Notes under the pieces: model-generated | Database searches by the model: none | What the model was told of the DNA's origin: nothing | What the model saw: only the letters and a program-made list of their open reading frames with translations | Shown: positions 1 through 9,837 of the stretch, piece after piece | Layout of the letters: every line of letters starts with the position of its first letter | Numbering within the stretch: position 1 is the stretch's first letter | Assembly: GCA_019828595.1 (NCBI GenBank) | Contig: JAHQRK010000002.1 | Span: 2,046,001-2,110,000, forward strand | Length of the DNA: 64,000 nt | Source of the DNA: Aphanomyces cochlioides | Taxonomy: Eukaryota; Oomycota; Saprolegniomycetes; Saprolegniales; Verrucalvaceae | Direction of reading: 5' to 3' | Position numbers and translations under genes: made by a program

Positions 1-1455
1 CCGTTCATAATTTGAGCCTTGATACATCGTGTTTTCAGCTCAAGAACAATTAAACGTGTTCCGTTGCACATGCCTTCCGAAGTTCACAAATTACGAAGCA
101 GAATAATGGGGCAACCAACTTTCAAATGCAGCTTGTGGCTGGGGAAGTTGTTGATGTCTATAGAATTCAGAAACTCGATGGGGAACTCGCATGCATTTGT
201 GTCCGAGTTGGGTTTGTCAGCAACAGAATCGGCGGACAAATATGTCATTTCGCAGTCGGAAGTGAGTCGCTCAAGAAGTGTTGTGTTGATGTCAGCAACA
301 ACACTATGTTTGGGTGCAAGGATAGCTCGACATCCAAAGTACGATCTAAGTGCATTGATGCGCAGGTTGTTCATGTCTTGATAGACGTTGTTTAAAAATG
401 ACCCCAAATCATCAGGCGACTTGTATGGAATCGCCAAATCATCAGGTAGTCGAATGTAATCGGCACCGAGTTCGGTACATGTGGGGTATGTTCTATGACC
501 AATAGACTTGAGCAATGCAGCAAACTCTCGAACACTCTCTGAGTTGTTGTTGGTCAACCTCATGTTCATGTTCACCGTCAGATGAAACTGTGCGATATTT
601 CTCCAAAGGTAGCTGTTCTTCAAGCACGCTTCGAGGATTAGCCCAGGTGTGCCCTTCAAAATGACTGGAAGCATTTGCTTGAAGTCGCCCGAGAATATGA
701 CGACCTTTCCACCAAAAGGAAGCGCGTTGTCCATCAAATCTTGTAGCATGTGATCAACGGCCTCCACAGCATACTTGTGCATCATCGAACACTCGTCCCA
801 AATGATAAGTTCTGTGAGATGTAAAAGTTCCGCAAGATGTGACTGCGGCTCAGGGAAGACGTTCATCTCAAACATTTTACTGGCTCAAGTGCGCTCAATG
901 AACAAAATTGCCTTGGCTGTTGCTTCGTCCGGACTTGCTGCTCTGAATTTGATCGGAGGTACAACTGCGCATTCGAGATTCTGTCTTCCAAGATCATTGC
1001 ACGAGCTTAGCCGATGTGACGTTCGGAAGGTACATGCGGTGAAAATCTTGCCTCATTTCATCTTCGAATTTGTTCCATAGCCCTCGAGCATCCGCAGGTT
1101 CACAGTGAATCAGAATACTGACAAAAAGTGTTCGGAGCTCATAGGGAGTTGCTGTTTCAGTTGCTTCTCGCATGCAGGTTAGCCATTCCTCGTCATTTTC
1201 AAGAAAGCCAAGGGCAAGTGCGGCGGACTTGAACGTCGGATGAACCACGCCATTGACGGTTCGCAAATCTTCGTGCGATGTCGGACCTCGTCGGTAGCAT
1301 AAGAGCATTCGCATAAAAAAACAGTCTCCCGAGCGGGGTGACACCGTCAGCATCCTCCCGATCATACGATCACCACCCCTTTTACGTGATGTCCACTTGC
1401 GGAGCTTTTTGTTCCATACGAAATGCTCGGGGGATATGGGGGGGGGTACAGACAT
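1..1455 (-). pseudogene. Helitron Pif1-type helicase remnant, copy 1
   Basis: Minus-strand helicase fragments at 1455-1029 and 846-1 match the helicase of copy 2. Between them, 847-1028 is the reverse complement of copy 2 positions 7777-7958 and contains the Walker A coding stretch, now on the plus strand. Copy 2 positions 7959-8290 have no counterpart. The frame near 1435 also differs from copy 2. The distal helicase motifs lie beyond the left edge of the window. Confidence 0.92.
847..1028 (+). repeat. 182-bp internal inversion in Helitron copy 1
   Basis: This stretch is the exact reverse complement of 7777-7958 in copy 2, while both flanks are in the normal orientation. The left flank ends at 846 (copy 2 position 7776) and the right flank resumes at 1029 (copy 2 position 8291), so inversion and deletion share a breakpoint. 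I see no long repeat at the junctions. Confidence 0.92.
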
Positions 1456-1496
1456 TCACGCGCAAGTGCTTGTGAATCACTGTTTTCACGGCACAG

Positions 1497-4400
1497 TTAA
1501 AAAAACGCGGTGAGTTTCGTCCTTGCCAATTCCTGAGGGCTCATCGGGCGGTCGGTAGGAATGCATACAACTTGATCACCTTCCAAGTGTATTTCGAGGT
1601 TCTCGACAGCGTGAGATCGTTTGAACATGTCGAAAGAGAAAATGCATGTGAGGGCCTCACAGCACGATACATAGCGGGCATCTTGGTATTGCCTGATTTC
1701 GTCAAGTTCACCGGACTCAACTTGATATTTTGAGCGGTCTGAGCCCTTGTAGATGTACTTGTACAGGTACTTGACTGCAGATATACTTGTACACGCCTCG
1801 ACATTGATGTGGCAGTCGAACATGGCACTCAACGTTGGGCAGTACGGAATAACATATTGGTTGGTATACTCAGAGGGCCGCTCTGCCGAAGAGCGGCGAC
1901 GACGGTAGAGTGGATATCCATCACTGCCTTCTGATGTTTCGTTGCAGTATGCTTTTGGAAAGTTTTTCTTGCACTTCCCGTTTTCCAGGCATCGGTCGCT
2001 GCATTTGTGAATCATGCAGGTTGTAATAATTTCGTGCAGTCTTGGATTCTTTTCCTTGTCGGGGATTTCTGCACTGATAATACTGTCAATATCGGCAGCT
2101 GTCTTGATTTTGTCGTCCCCAGTGAATATGACCAACATATGGGCATGAGGCAGACCACGCTTTTGGAATTCGACAACACGAACACACGCAGCTTGTCGAC
2201 CCAAAACTGCCCCCTTGTACAGCATGGCTTCAATGGCTAAGAGCTTGAGGCGGAACATGCGCGTCACTAAGTCAGGTCGATCAGCTGGAGATCGTTTAAA
2301 TCCATAGTCGTCTTTCGCCAATTCCAGCTCCCTGTCGATTTCAACCCACTTTGGATTGCATGTCACAGTGATAAAAAGGTCTGGTCGACCGAACTTGCGA
2401 ACAATTGCCATGGCGTCAAGGTAACGTTGTCTCATGTACCGAGGTCCACCCGTGTAAGATGACGGCAAAACAATCCTTTTTCCAATGCTTTTGAGGTCCA
2501 CATCATGCGAAACAGCGTCATGAAGTGCGCGGTACGTGTCGCTGCGGAGGTTGTTGGTTTGGTCACGAATATATCAAAGCCTTTGGTTTTCCACCTTTGC
2601 AAAATTGTCGACTGCAAACACTTGAAATAGAGGTCCGCTGGCATGTAATGGAGAAAATGCACCGCGCTCGTGCAAATGGTACCGAGCATAATCGTTCAAA
2701 CTCACGTTTTCATGATTGCGACCGCTCTTGTTGTCAAGCGACCACCCCAAAGTCCCAGTGGGAAAGAGCAAAGGGTATTGAAGCGGGTCATATGCCGAAT
2801 GAAATTCCTTAATGCGAAATAAGCGTTGTCCCCCAGGTTGTCGATCCAAACGCACATGTTTACCAACGTGATAGTTTCGCTGAACTTCGCTGAGTACGGG
2901 GCCATCAATACCATGCAGTAAGACATGACGCCCTGACTTGGACGTTTCTGAAAAAAGAACAGCGATTTCAGAACACGTAGGAAGGTTATGCGTTCGGCTG
3001 TTGCTTCGAGGCTGAGCAGTGAGCACTAATCTCATGTCGTCATCCTTTGGAATATCCTTCGCATGCTTGTACAGCTGGGTGAACGCGTTGTGCTCTAGTA
3101 GTAGACGCTGGATTTTCGTCACAGTTGACACATTAAGATTTCCCCCAAGCATTCTTCGTCGTATGCTTGCTTGCGTTTCAGGATCCGTAATGTAGATCTG
3201 GGCGTAACTGGCTTGTTCTTCGTCCGCAGACAACAGTGGTCCAATTAAATGATGCAAATCGCCTTGGATTGTATAAGATCTCGGCCCACCGTTGCCGTGA
3301 ATAATTTCTTGGGTACCAATAGATGTAAAGGCAAAGAGGACGTTGTACCGGCGAGTGTTATTGACAAACCCTCTGGTTTTGAACAAAGCAATGTATTCGC
3401 GAAACTCGGGTGTGTCAGGCCAGGTAGCAACAGGCAGCACTCGAGTGCCTCCACCGCAGCAGTCCTTTTCTTCGCCTGGCCAAATCTTCGCTTCGCAATG
3501 GCAGCAAATCGAACGCTGCTCAATAGTATGAAGAGGCACCAATGATTCATCGAAGTCATCGAAACTGACGCGTGCACTGTTGTGAGCACTCTTCTTCTTC
3601 TTCGGGCGACCCTTGGGTTTATTCCGGAGACTTAGTCCTTGCTCGCGAGGAGGTACATCAATCAAATCCACATCCACGTTTAGCGGAGGATCAGCATTTG
3701 CCAAGGCAAGTAATTGATTGTCAGTGTTGCAATCCACATTTCCATCGGAAATATCTTCTTCCTTGGCTACTTCTTCACCTCCTTCATTCATACGGTTAGG
3801 TTGTAGCGCAGCATAGATCCTTCGATTGTCAACTGTGCGCTCGCGATCTTCTTGCTCCTGAGCTGCCAGAATCTTGAGATGATGATCACTTTGAGCGTGA
3901 TAATGGATTCCGTCTTCTCCCTCCTTGGTTTCCTCTTCGTCGCTCTTATCCATGTCCGTATGGTGCAAAATGATGGCACCCCGCCCTTGATTCGCAACCT
4001 CAGTGTTGTGCTTTTTTTCGCGAGCACGTTTGTTGTATTCCGCCTTCTTGGATCTTTTCATAGCCACCTCTTCGTCGACTTCATCCACGATAGCATGCCG
4101 TTTCTTTTCGCGAGCACGATTGTTGTACTCTGCCTTCTTGGATTTGTCGACCTCTTCCAGGAGAGCTTGCCGTTTCTTTTCGCGAGCACGATTGTTGTAC
4201 TCCGCCTTCTTGACCTTTCTCATAGCCGCCTCGTCGTTAGGCATCAAGGCATCGTCATCCACAGCCCAGCCATTAGCTCCAGTTGATGCAGACTCTTGTT
4301 CGGTAATATGCACTTCATTCCGCTCTGCTTGCTTGCCAGGTTCGGAGTTATCGATCGCATGTCCTTGATTGTCATTGTCATGATTGCCTTTGCCTTTCTT

Positions 4401-4526
4401 AGAGGCCGAGTAGTTGTTATTTTCTACGCAGAAAACTGCGTCAGACAAATGTTCATACAAAAACATCAACACAAAAATGATAATGTGATTGGATCGTAAA
4501 AATACTGTGGATATGTGTCCCGCCAC
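1497..4526 (-). pseudogene. Helitron Rep (HUH) region, copy 1
   Basis: Two open frames in the same phase, 4526-2574 and 2501-1497, are separated by one in-frame TGA at 2574-2576. The frame before 2501 stays open back to that stop, so they are one reading frame with a nonsense codon. The first methionine is at 4466. The N-terminal part has three copies of a charged repeat beginning KKAEYN. The second part carries the Rep motifs: FITVTCNPKW, the HUH motif in PHAHM, and paired tyrosines in KYLYKYIYKG. It ends at a run of seven T just before the helicase. Both lesions are shared with copy 2. Confidence 0.9.
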
Positions 4527-5485
4527 TTAAGCTTAACATAATGTGGTTTGCCAGAAAATACTACTCATTTCTTTCATAAATCGTACAGAGTTCGCGGTAT
4601 TTATTAAACATCACTTTGTTTAATATCGCGTATTGAACTCGTACATCCAATGAGTTGAAACTTTGATACTGGGTAATACACCTGCTAAGTATCATGAAAC
4701 ACCCCTGAAGTGTTTCAATCTACTCGCCGTAGGCCCACTATCAACAGTGGTACTCCGTCAAAAAAAGTAGCACCATCAGTTGCAATAGTGGTAACCAACG
4801 TTACACATTGTCCCCTTACTGTAAAAAAGTTGAACTATGGGGATAGGATTTACTCGTCCAAAGTCAATATGAAAATACAGTAAAAACACACGTTTTAGCT
4901 GTCCCTGGCTGCTCTATGAAAATGTCCGGTATTTCGAGCCAAAAAGGCCCTACTTCGTTACATTCGCATATCGCGTCGGAATTCGCCTTTCGGAGTCCAA
5001 GCCTCTGGCCAGGGTATGGCTTAAAGTGGCAGAAAGGGCTCGTCACCCTACTGCACAGTGTGTTGACCGCTTATTCAGCGGCCTTTTCTGCCCGAGTGAA
5101 GCTATCCTAAGACATGCATCTCACCTTGCATCGTCCCAGAAAAACCCAACTGCCATTCAATCGTCTTTGGCAGGTATTATTTTAAATAGTAGGACAATAT
5201 TTTCATTTTGTATGTGGAATGATTATTAATATTATCGACAACTGCCACGTCCAGCATCATGGGTGCATGAACGAACTTGTCTCAAATCACTCTTTTTTTG
5301 ACTTGGCGTTTGTATGTAAAAATTGCTCATTTTGTACTTGGATAAAGTATATAAAAATTGCTCATTTTTGTACTTGGAATTTGTATATAAAAATTGCTCA
5401 TTTGTTGACTTGACGTTTGTATGTAAAAATTACTCTCGTACTTAGTCTCGTACTTACGTGTTGCGTTAGAGCTTTAAGTAATAGA
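4527..5485 (-). other. Helitron copy 1 5' non-coding region
   Basis: Non-coding 5' leader between the transposon end and the Rep frame. It is AT-rich and contains a short hairpin near 4694-4718 (GAAACAC paired with GTGTTTC) and the subterminal tandem repeats listed separately. The same sequence recurs in copy 2 at about 11850-12772. Short open frames here are duplicated in both copies but show no recognisable domain. Confidence 0.75.
5298..5434. repeat. Subterminal tandem repeat, four units
   Basis: Four imperfect units of about 35 bp, each ending in a version of TAAAAATTGCTCATT, lie just inside the Helitron 5' end. Copy 2 carries three units (12620-12722), so the unit number differs between otherwise near-identical elements. 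Such arrays could bind the Rep protein, but that is inference. Confidence 0.85.
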
Positions 5486-5514
5486 CTAGGGTGAGGCCAG
5501 GGCTACGCCCCTGG
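5486..5514 (-). repeat. Helitron 3' terminus: hairpin plus CTAG
   Basis: On the minus strand the end reads CCAGGG, a six-base loop, CCCTGG, seven bases, then CTAG. The stem is 5497-5502 with 5509-5514. A GC-rich hairpin a few bases before CTRR is the diagnostic Helitron 3' end. The next base, 5485, is the first base of copy 1. Confidence 0.93.
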
Positions 5515-6605
5515 GTGGAGCGTTTTGCTTTGGAAATAACAAAGATTTGCTCACACACATGAAACGTTTGAAGCCATACTATGAATTTTGAATTTGATTC
5601 AGGCCCAGTTCGAAGTAAAAAATTAAGTTAACGCCGAGCATTCTGATTGGCTACTGTTGACTGACGAATATTTTTTTTCGTCAGGAGATAAATCATGTCC
5701 TGACCACAAAACCGTCGACTCGTACCGAAAGAATAAATTATCCAATCAGAGATCATATTATTTTGAAACTAAGGAGACGGTATTTACTTCGCACTCCTTA
5801 TTCACTTCTTTCTTATTTTACTTCGAATTGGCCTCCATAGTTTCCCTGTTTTGTTGTGCAAAAATGCCAGTACTTGCACAGATAACACGAACGACTTATC
5901 AGTGATAATACAGACGCTCGAGGTACCCAGTCCTATTCACGGCGCATTTGACGGCAAGACAATGATGACCATGCGCTTAGATGATGCTCAAGGCGACTAC
6001 CAACATGTCGGAGACATAGTATATCTAGATAGAGAAAGGCGAACCTTCGATGGTAATCTACGGTTGTGTCCAATGTGAGCGTGGCATGTGGTGGGTGGAG
6101 GTTCTAGGAGCACGGTCAAGAAGGTCAATTTAGATGCCGAAGTTTCAGCAGCTGGTTGTACTGCTGGTATAGAGATTTTTCCCGTTGCGGCAACTTTGCG
6201 CACGATGTGAACGGCAAAAAGACTGTTTCCAAGAAGCAGACTCTTTGATAATTTTATAGCTTGCCGCTGTTCGATATGCTTCTCCCATTTTAATGCTGAG
6301 GTTGAATCTAAGCAGAATATACCCAAGTTCAGATTGCACAATCTGTGCGATCGATTAGTAGATCGAGGTCATCGTTGGTTGACAACCACCTACTTCTTCC
6401 TCTTGTAATACTGTAACGTTGAATCTAAGTATAAGGTGCGTAGTTTGGGGTTAGCTAATCTCGAGGATTTATCGTCCAATTCATCGGTACGATGCAATTG
6501 GACTTGATCCAGGAAGTCACGGCAATTCCACAACAACACAGTGTATATATTTGTAAGAACATGATAACGTTTGTTAGTTATGGATGAAGTTTTATGGAGT
6601 CCTGC
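5515..6605 (-). other. Helitron copy 2 3' region, no gene seen
   Basis: About 1.1 kb between the helicase stop and the 3' hairpin. Short open frames at 5851-6078 (+) and 5997-6341 (-) have no recognisable domain. I see no captured RPA-, OTU- or endonuclease-type gene, which some Helitrons carry. Confidence 0.7.
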
Positions 6606-8753
6606 CTATTGTAATGCTTCTTGATACACAATGTTTTTCGTGTAGATTCCAGGCAGTCCATCGTACTGTCCATTGGCGACCAAAAACTTAATGTTGCCTT
6701 TTGCTTGGGCTCTTGACATGGCGACGTAAAGCTGTCCATGCGAGAAGACGGGTTCTGGAAGGTAGACGCCCACGTGAGAAATCGTTTGACCTTGAGCCTT
6801 GTGAATCGTCATTGCAAAGGCAACTTGAACAGGAAATTGTCTTCTGCGTAGCTCAAATGGGTAATTGCTTTGCTCACCATCGTGAATTGTAGTAGTTCGG
6901 GGAATGTAAACGATCTTGTTCGTGTGGGAGCCGTTCATAATTTGAGCCTTGATACATCGTGTTTTCAGCTCAAGAACAATTAAACGTGTTCCGTTGCACA
7001 TGCCTTCCGAAGTACACAAATTACGAAGCAGAATAATGGGGCAACCAACTTTCAAATGCAGCTTGTGGCTGGGGAAGTTGTTGATGTCTATAGAATTCAG
7101 AAACTCGATGGGGAACTCGCATGCATTTGTGTCCGAGTTGGGTTTGTCAGCAACAGAATCGGCGGACAAATATGTCATTTCGCAGTCGGAAGTGAGTCGC
7201 TCAAGAAGTGTTGTGTTGATGTCAGCAACAACACTATGTTTGGGTGCAAGGATAGCTCGACATCCAAAGTACGATCTAAGTGCATTGATGCGCAGGTTGT
7301 TCATGTCTTGATAGACGTTGTTTAAAAATGACCCCAAATCATCAGGCGACTTGTATGGAATCGCCAAATCATCAGGTAGTCGAATGTAATCGGCACCGAG
7401 TTCGGTACATGTGGGGTATGTTCTATGACCAATAGACTTGAGCAATGCAGCAAACTCTCGAACACTCTCTGAGTTGTTGTTGGTCAACCTCATGTTCATG
7501 TTCACCGTCAGATGAAACTGTGCGATATTTCTCCAAAGGTAGCTGTTCTTCAAGCACGCTTCGAGGATTAGCCCAGGTGTGCCCTTCAAAATGACTGGAA
7601 GCATTTGCTTGAAGTCGCCCGAGAATATGACGACCTTTCCACCAAAAGGAAGCGCGTTGTCCATCAAATCTTGTAGCATGTGATCAACGGCCTCCACAGC
7701 ATACTTGTGCATCATCGAACACTCGTCCCAAATGATAAGTTCTGTGAGATGTAAAAGTTCCGCAAGATGTGACTGCTTCCGAACGTCACATCGGCTAAGC
7801 TCGTGCAATGATCTTGGAAGACAGAATCTCGAATGCGCAGTTGTACCTCCGATCAAATTCAGAGCAGCAAGTCCGGACGAAGCAACAGCCAAGGCAATTT
7901 TGTTCATTGAGCGCACTTGAGCCAGTAAAATGTTTGAGATGAACGTCTTCCCTGAGCCGCCCTCACCTTCGAGAAAATATACTTTGCCTCTTCGAACAGT
8001 ACTTTCCTTCGTAATCTCGCTCATAACGTCGTTGTAGAAGACCTCGTGCTCTTCGGTCATCGTAGACTTGCCTTCCAAAATGCCTTGGATTTGTTCTTGG
8101 TTGTGCGAAGATTCCACAGCCACTAATCGGTTGGATTGACGCCCCCTGTTTGTTTCCTCAAGAGCAAAATATTGTTCGAAATGTGCAAGCTGTGGAAGCT
8201 CCGGAAAACGATCCAAGCTTGATGCATTCGACTCGAGGCATCTTGATAAAGCCTGAATTGCGAAAGCTGTAGATTTTTGAGAATCGTCGGGGTACATGCG
8301 GTGAAAATCTTGCCTCATTTCATCTTCGAATTTGTTCCATAGCCCTCGAGCATCCGCAGGTTCACAGTGAATCAGAATACTGACAAAAAGTGTTCGGAGC
8401 TCATAGGGAGTTGCTGTTTCAGTTGCTTCTCGCATGCAGGTTAGCCATTCCTCGTCATTTTCAAGAAAGCCAAGGGCAAGTGCGGCGGACTTGAACGTCG
8501 GATGAACCACGCCATTGACGGTTCGCAAATCTTCGTGCGATGTCGGACCTCGTCGGTAGCATAAGAGCATTCGCATAAAAAAACAGTCTCCCGAGCGGGG
8601 TGACACCGTCAGCATCCTCCCGATCATACGATCACCACCCCTTTTACGTGATGTCCACTTGCGGAGCTTTTTGTTCCATACGAAATGCTCGGGGATATCA
8701 TGGGGGGGGGTACAGACATTCACGCGCAAGTGCTTGTGAATCACTGTTTTCAC
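6606..8753 (-). CDS. Helitron Pif1-type helicase, copy 2
   Basis: C-terminal helicase half of the Helitron transposase, 715 residues in one open frame. It unwinds DNA during rolling-circle transposition. Visible motifs are Walker A (GEGGSGKT), a Walker B/DEAD-like IIWDECSM, SGDFKQMLP, the conserved TIHKAQGQT and the C-terminal YVAMSRA of the Pif1/RecD superfamily. The frame opens without a suitable ATG and reads straight from the Rep frame if one T is skipped in the T7 run at 8761-8767. It is therefore probably the C-terminal part of a single Rep-helicase protein, not a separate gene. The stop is TAG at 6606-6608. Confidence 0.9.
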   Translation of the reverse strand: MKTVIHKHLRVNVCTPPHDIPEHFVWNKKLRKWTSRKRGGDRMIGRMLTVSPRSGDCFFMRMLLCYRRGPTSHEDLRTVNGVVHPTFKSAALALGFLENDEEWLTCMREATETATPYELRTLFVSILIHCEPADARGLWNKFEDEMRQDFHRMYPDDSQKSTAFAIQALSRCLESNASSLDRFPELPQLAHFEQYFALEETNRGRQSNRLVAVESSHNQEQIQGILEGKSTMTEEHEVFYNDVMSEITKESTVRRGKVYFLEGEGGSGKTFISNILLAQVRSMNKIALAVASSGLAALNLIGGTTAHSRFCLPRSLHELSRCDVRKQSHLAELLHLTELIIWDECSMMHKYAVEAVDHMLQDLMDNALPFGGKVVIFSGDFKQMLPVILKGTPGLILEACLKNSYLWRNIAQFHLTVNMNMRLTNNNSESVREFAALLKSIGHRTYPTCTELGADYIRLPDDLAIPYKSPDDLGSFLNNVYQDMNNLRINALRSYFGCRAILAPKHSVVADINTTLLERLTSDCEMTYLSADSVADKPNSDTNACEFPIEFLNSIDINNFPSHKLHLKVGCPIILLRNLCTSEGMCNGTRLIVLELKTRCIKAQIMNGSHTNKIVYIPRTTTIHDGEQSNYPFELRRRQFPVQVAFAMTIHKAQGQTISHVGVYLPEPVFSHGQLYVAMSRAQAKGNIKFLVANGQYDGLPGIYTKNIVYQEALQ

Positions 8754-8760
8754 GGCACAG

Positions 8761-9765
8761 TTAAAAAAACGCGGTGAGTTTCGTCCTTGCCAATTCCTGA
8801 GGGCTCATCGGGCGGTCGGTAGGAATGCATACAACTTGATCACCTTCCAAGTGTATTTCGAGGTTCTCGACAGCGTGAGATCGTTTGAACATGTCGAAAG
8901 AGAAAATGCATGTGAGGGCCTCACAGCACGATACATAGCGGGCATCTTGGTATTGCCTGATTTCGTCAAGTTCACCGGACTCAACTTGATATTTTGAGCG
9001 GTCTGAGCCCTTGTAGATGTACTTGTACAGGTACTTGACTGCAGATATACTTGTACACGCCTCGACATTGATGTGGCAGTCGAACATGGCACTCAACGTT
9101 GGGCAGTACGGAATAACATATTGGTTGGTATACTCAGAGGGCCGCTCTGCCGAAGAGCGGCGACGACGGTAGAGTGGATATCCATCACTGCCTTCTGATG
9201 TTTCGTTGCAGTATGCTTTTGGAAAGTTTTTCTTGCACTTCCCGTTTTCCAGGCATCGGTCGCTGCATTTGTGAATCATGCAGGTTGTAATAATTTCGTG
9301 CAGTCTTGGATTCTTTTCCTTGTCGGGGATTTCTGCACTGATAATACTGTCAATATCGGCAGCTGTCTTGATTTTGTCGTCCCCAGTGAATATGACCAAC
9401 ATATGGGCATGAGGCAGACCACGCTTTTGGAATTCGACAACACGAACACACGCAGCTTGTCGACCCAAAACTGCCCCCTTGTACAGCATGGCTTCAATGG
9501 CTAAGAGCTTGAGGCGGAACATGCGCGTCACTAAGTCAGGTCGATCAGCTGGAGATCGTTTAAATCCATAGTCGTCTTTCGCCAATTCCAGCTCCCTGTC
9601 GATTTCAACCCACTTTGGATTGCATGTCACAGTGATAAAAAGGTCTGGTCGACCGAACTTGCGAACAATTGCCATGGCGTCAAGGTAACGTTGTCTCATG
9701 TACCGAGGTCCACCCGTGTAAGATGACGGCAAAACAATCCTTTTTCCAATGCTTTTGAGGTCCAC
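8761..9765 (-). CDS. Helitron Rep catalytic domain, copy 2
   Basis: HUH single-strand nuclease domain that nicks and joins the transposon ends. It shows FITVTCNPKW, the two-histidine motif PHAHM and paired catalytic tyrosines in KYLYKYIYKG. The open frame has no ATG at its start. The sequence upstream stays open in the same phase back to a TGA at 9838-9840, so this is the continuation of the N-terminal frame. It ends in TTTTTTTAA, where skipping one T would continue into the helicase. Both interruptions also occur in copy 1. Confidence 0.88.
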   Translation of the reverse strand: MDLKSIGKRIVLPSSYTGGPRYMRQRYLDAMAIVRKFGRPDLFITVTCNPKWVEIDRELELAKDDYGFKRSPADRPDLVTRMFRLKLLAIEAMLYKGAVLGRQAACVRVVEFQKRGLPHAHMLVIFTGDDKIKTAADIDSIISAEIPDKEKNPRLHEIITTCMIHKCSDRCLENGKCKKNFPKAYCNETSEGSDGYPLYRRRRSSAERPSEYTNQYVIPYCPTLSAMFDCHINVEACTSISAVKYLYKYIYKGSDRSKYQVESGELDEIRQYQDARYVSCCEALTCIFSFDMFKRSHAVENLEIHLEGDQVVCIPTDRPMSPQELARTKLTAFF

Positions 9766-9837
9766 ATCATGCGAAACAGCGTCATGAAGTGCGCGGTACG
9801 TGTCGCTGCGGAGGTTGTTGGTTTGGTCACGAATATA

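Larger units (their letters stand above)
1..5485 (-). mobile_element. Helitron copy 1 (partial, rearranged)
   Basis: Rolling-circle transposon whose 3' part lies outside the window. Its sequence matches copy 2 almost base for base. Base 1 corresponds to 6931 of copy 2. On the minus strand its 5' end begins with TC at 5485, directly against the CTAG end of copy 2. It encodes the Helitron replication initiator (HUH nuclease) and a Pif1-type helicase, both on the minus strand. The helicase part is scrambled: 182 bp are inverted at 847-1028 and about 332 bp present in copy 2 are missing. A 2-bp loss near 1435 adds another frameshift. It cannot encode an intact transposase. Confidence 0.93.

Noticed and set aside
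5851..6341. Captured host gene in the Helitron 3' region
   Set aside because: The open frames on both strands are short, overlap each other and show no domain or splice-compatible extension.
8761..8767. Classical -1 slippery site in the Helitron T run
   Set aside because: A -1 shift at this run gives a stop within a few codons. Only a net +1 shift joins Rep to the helicase, so a -1 mechanism does not work.
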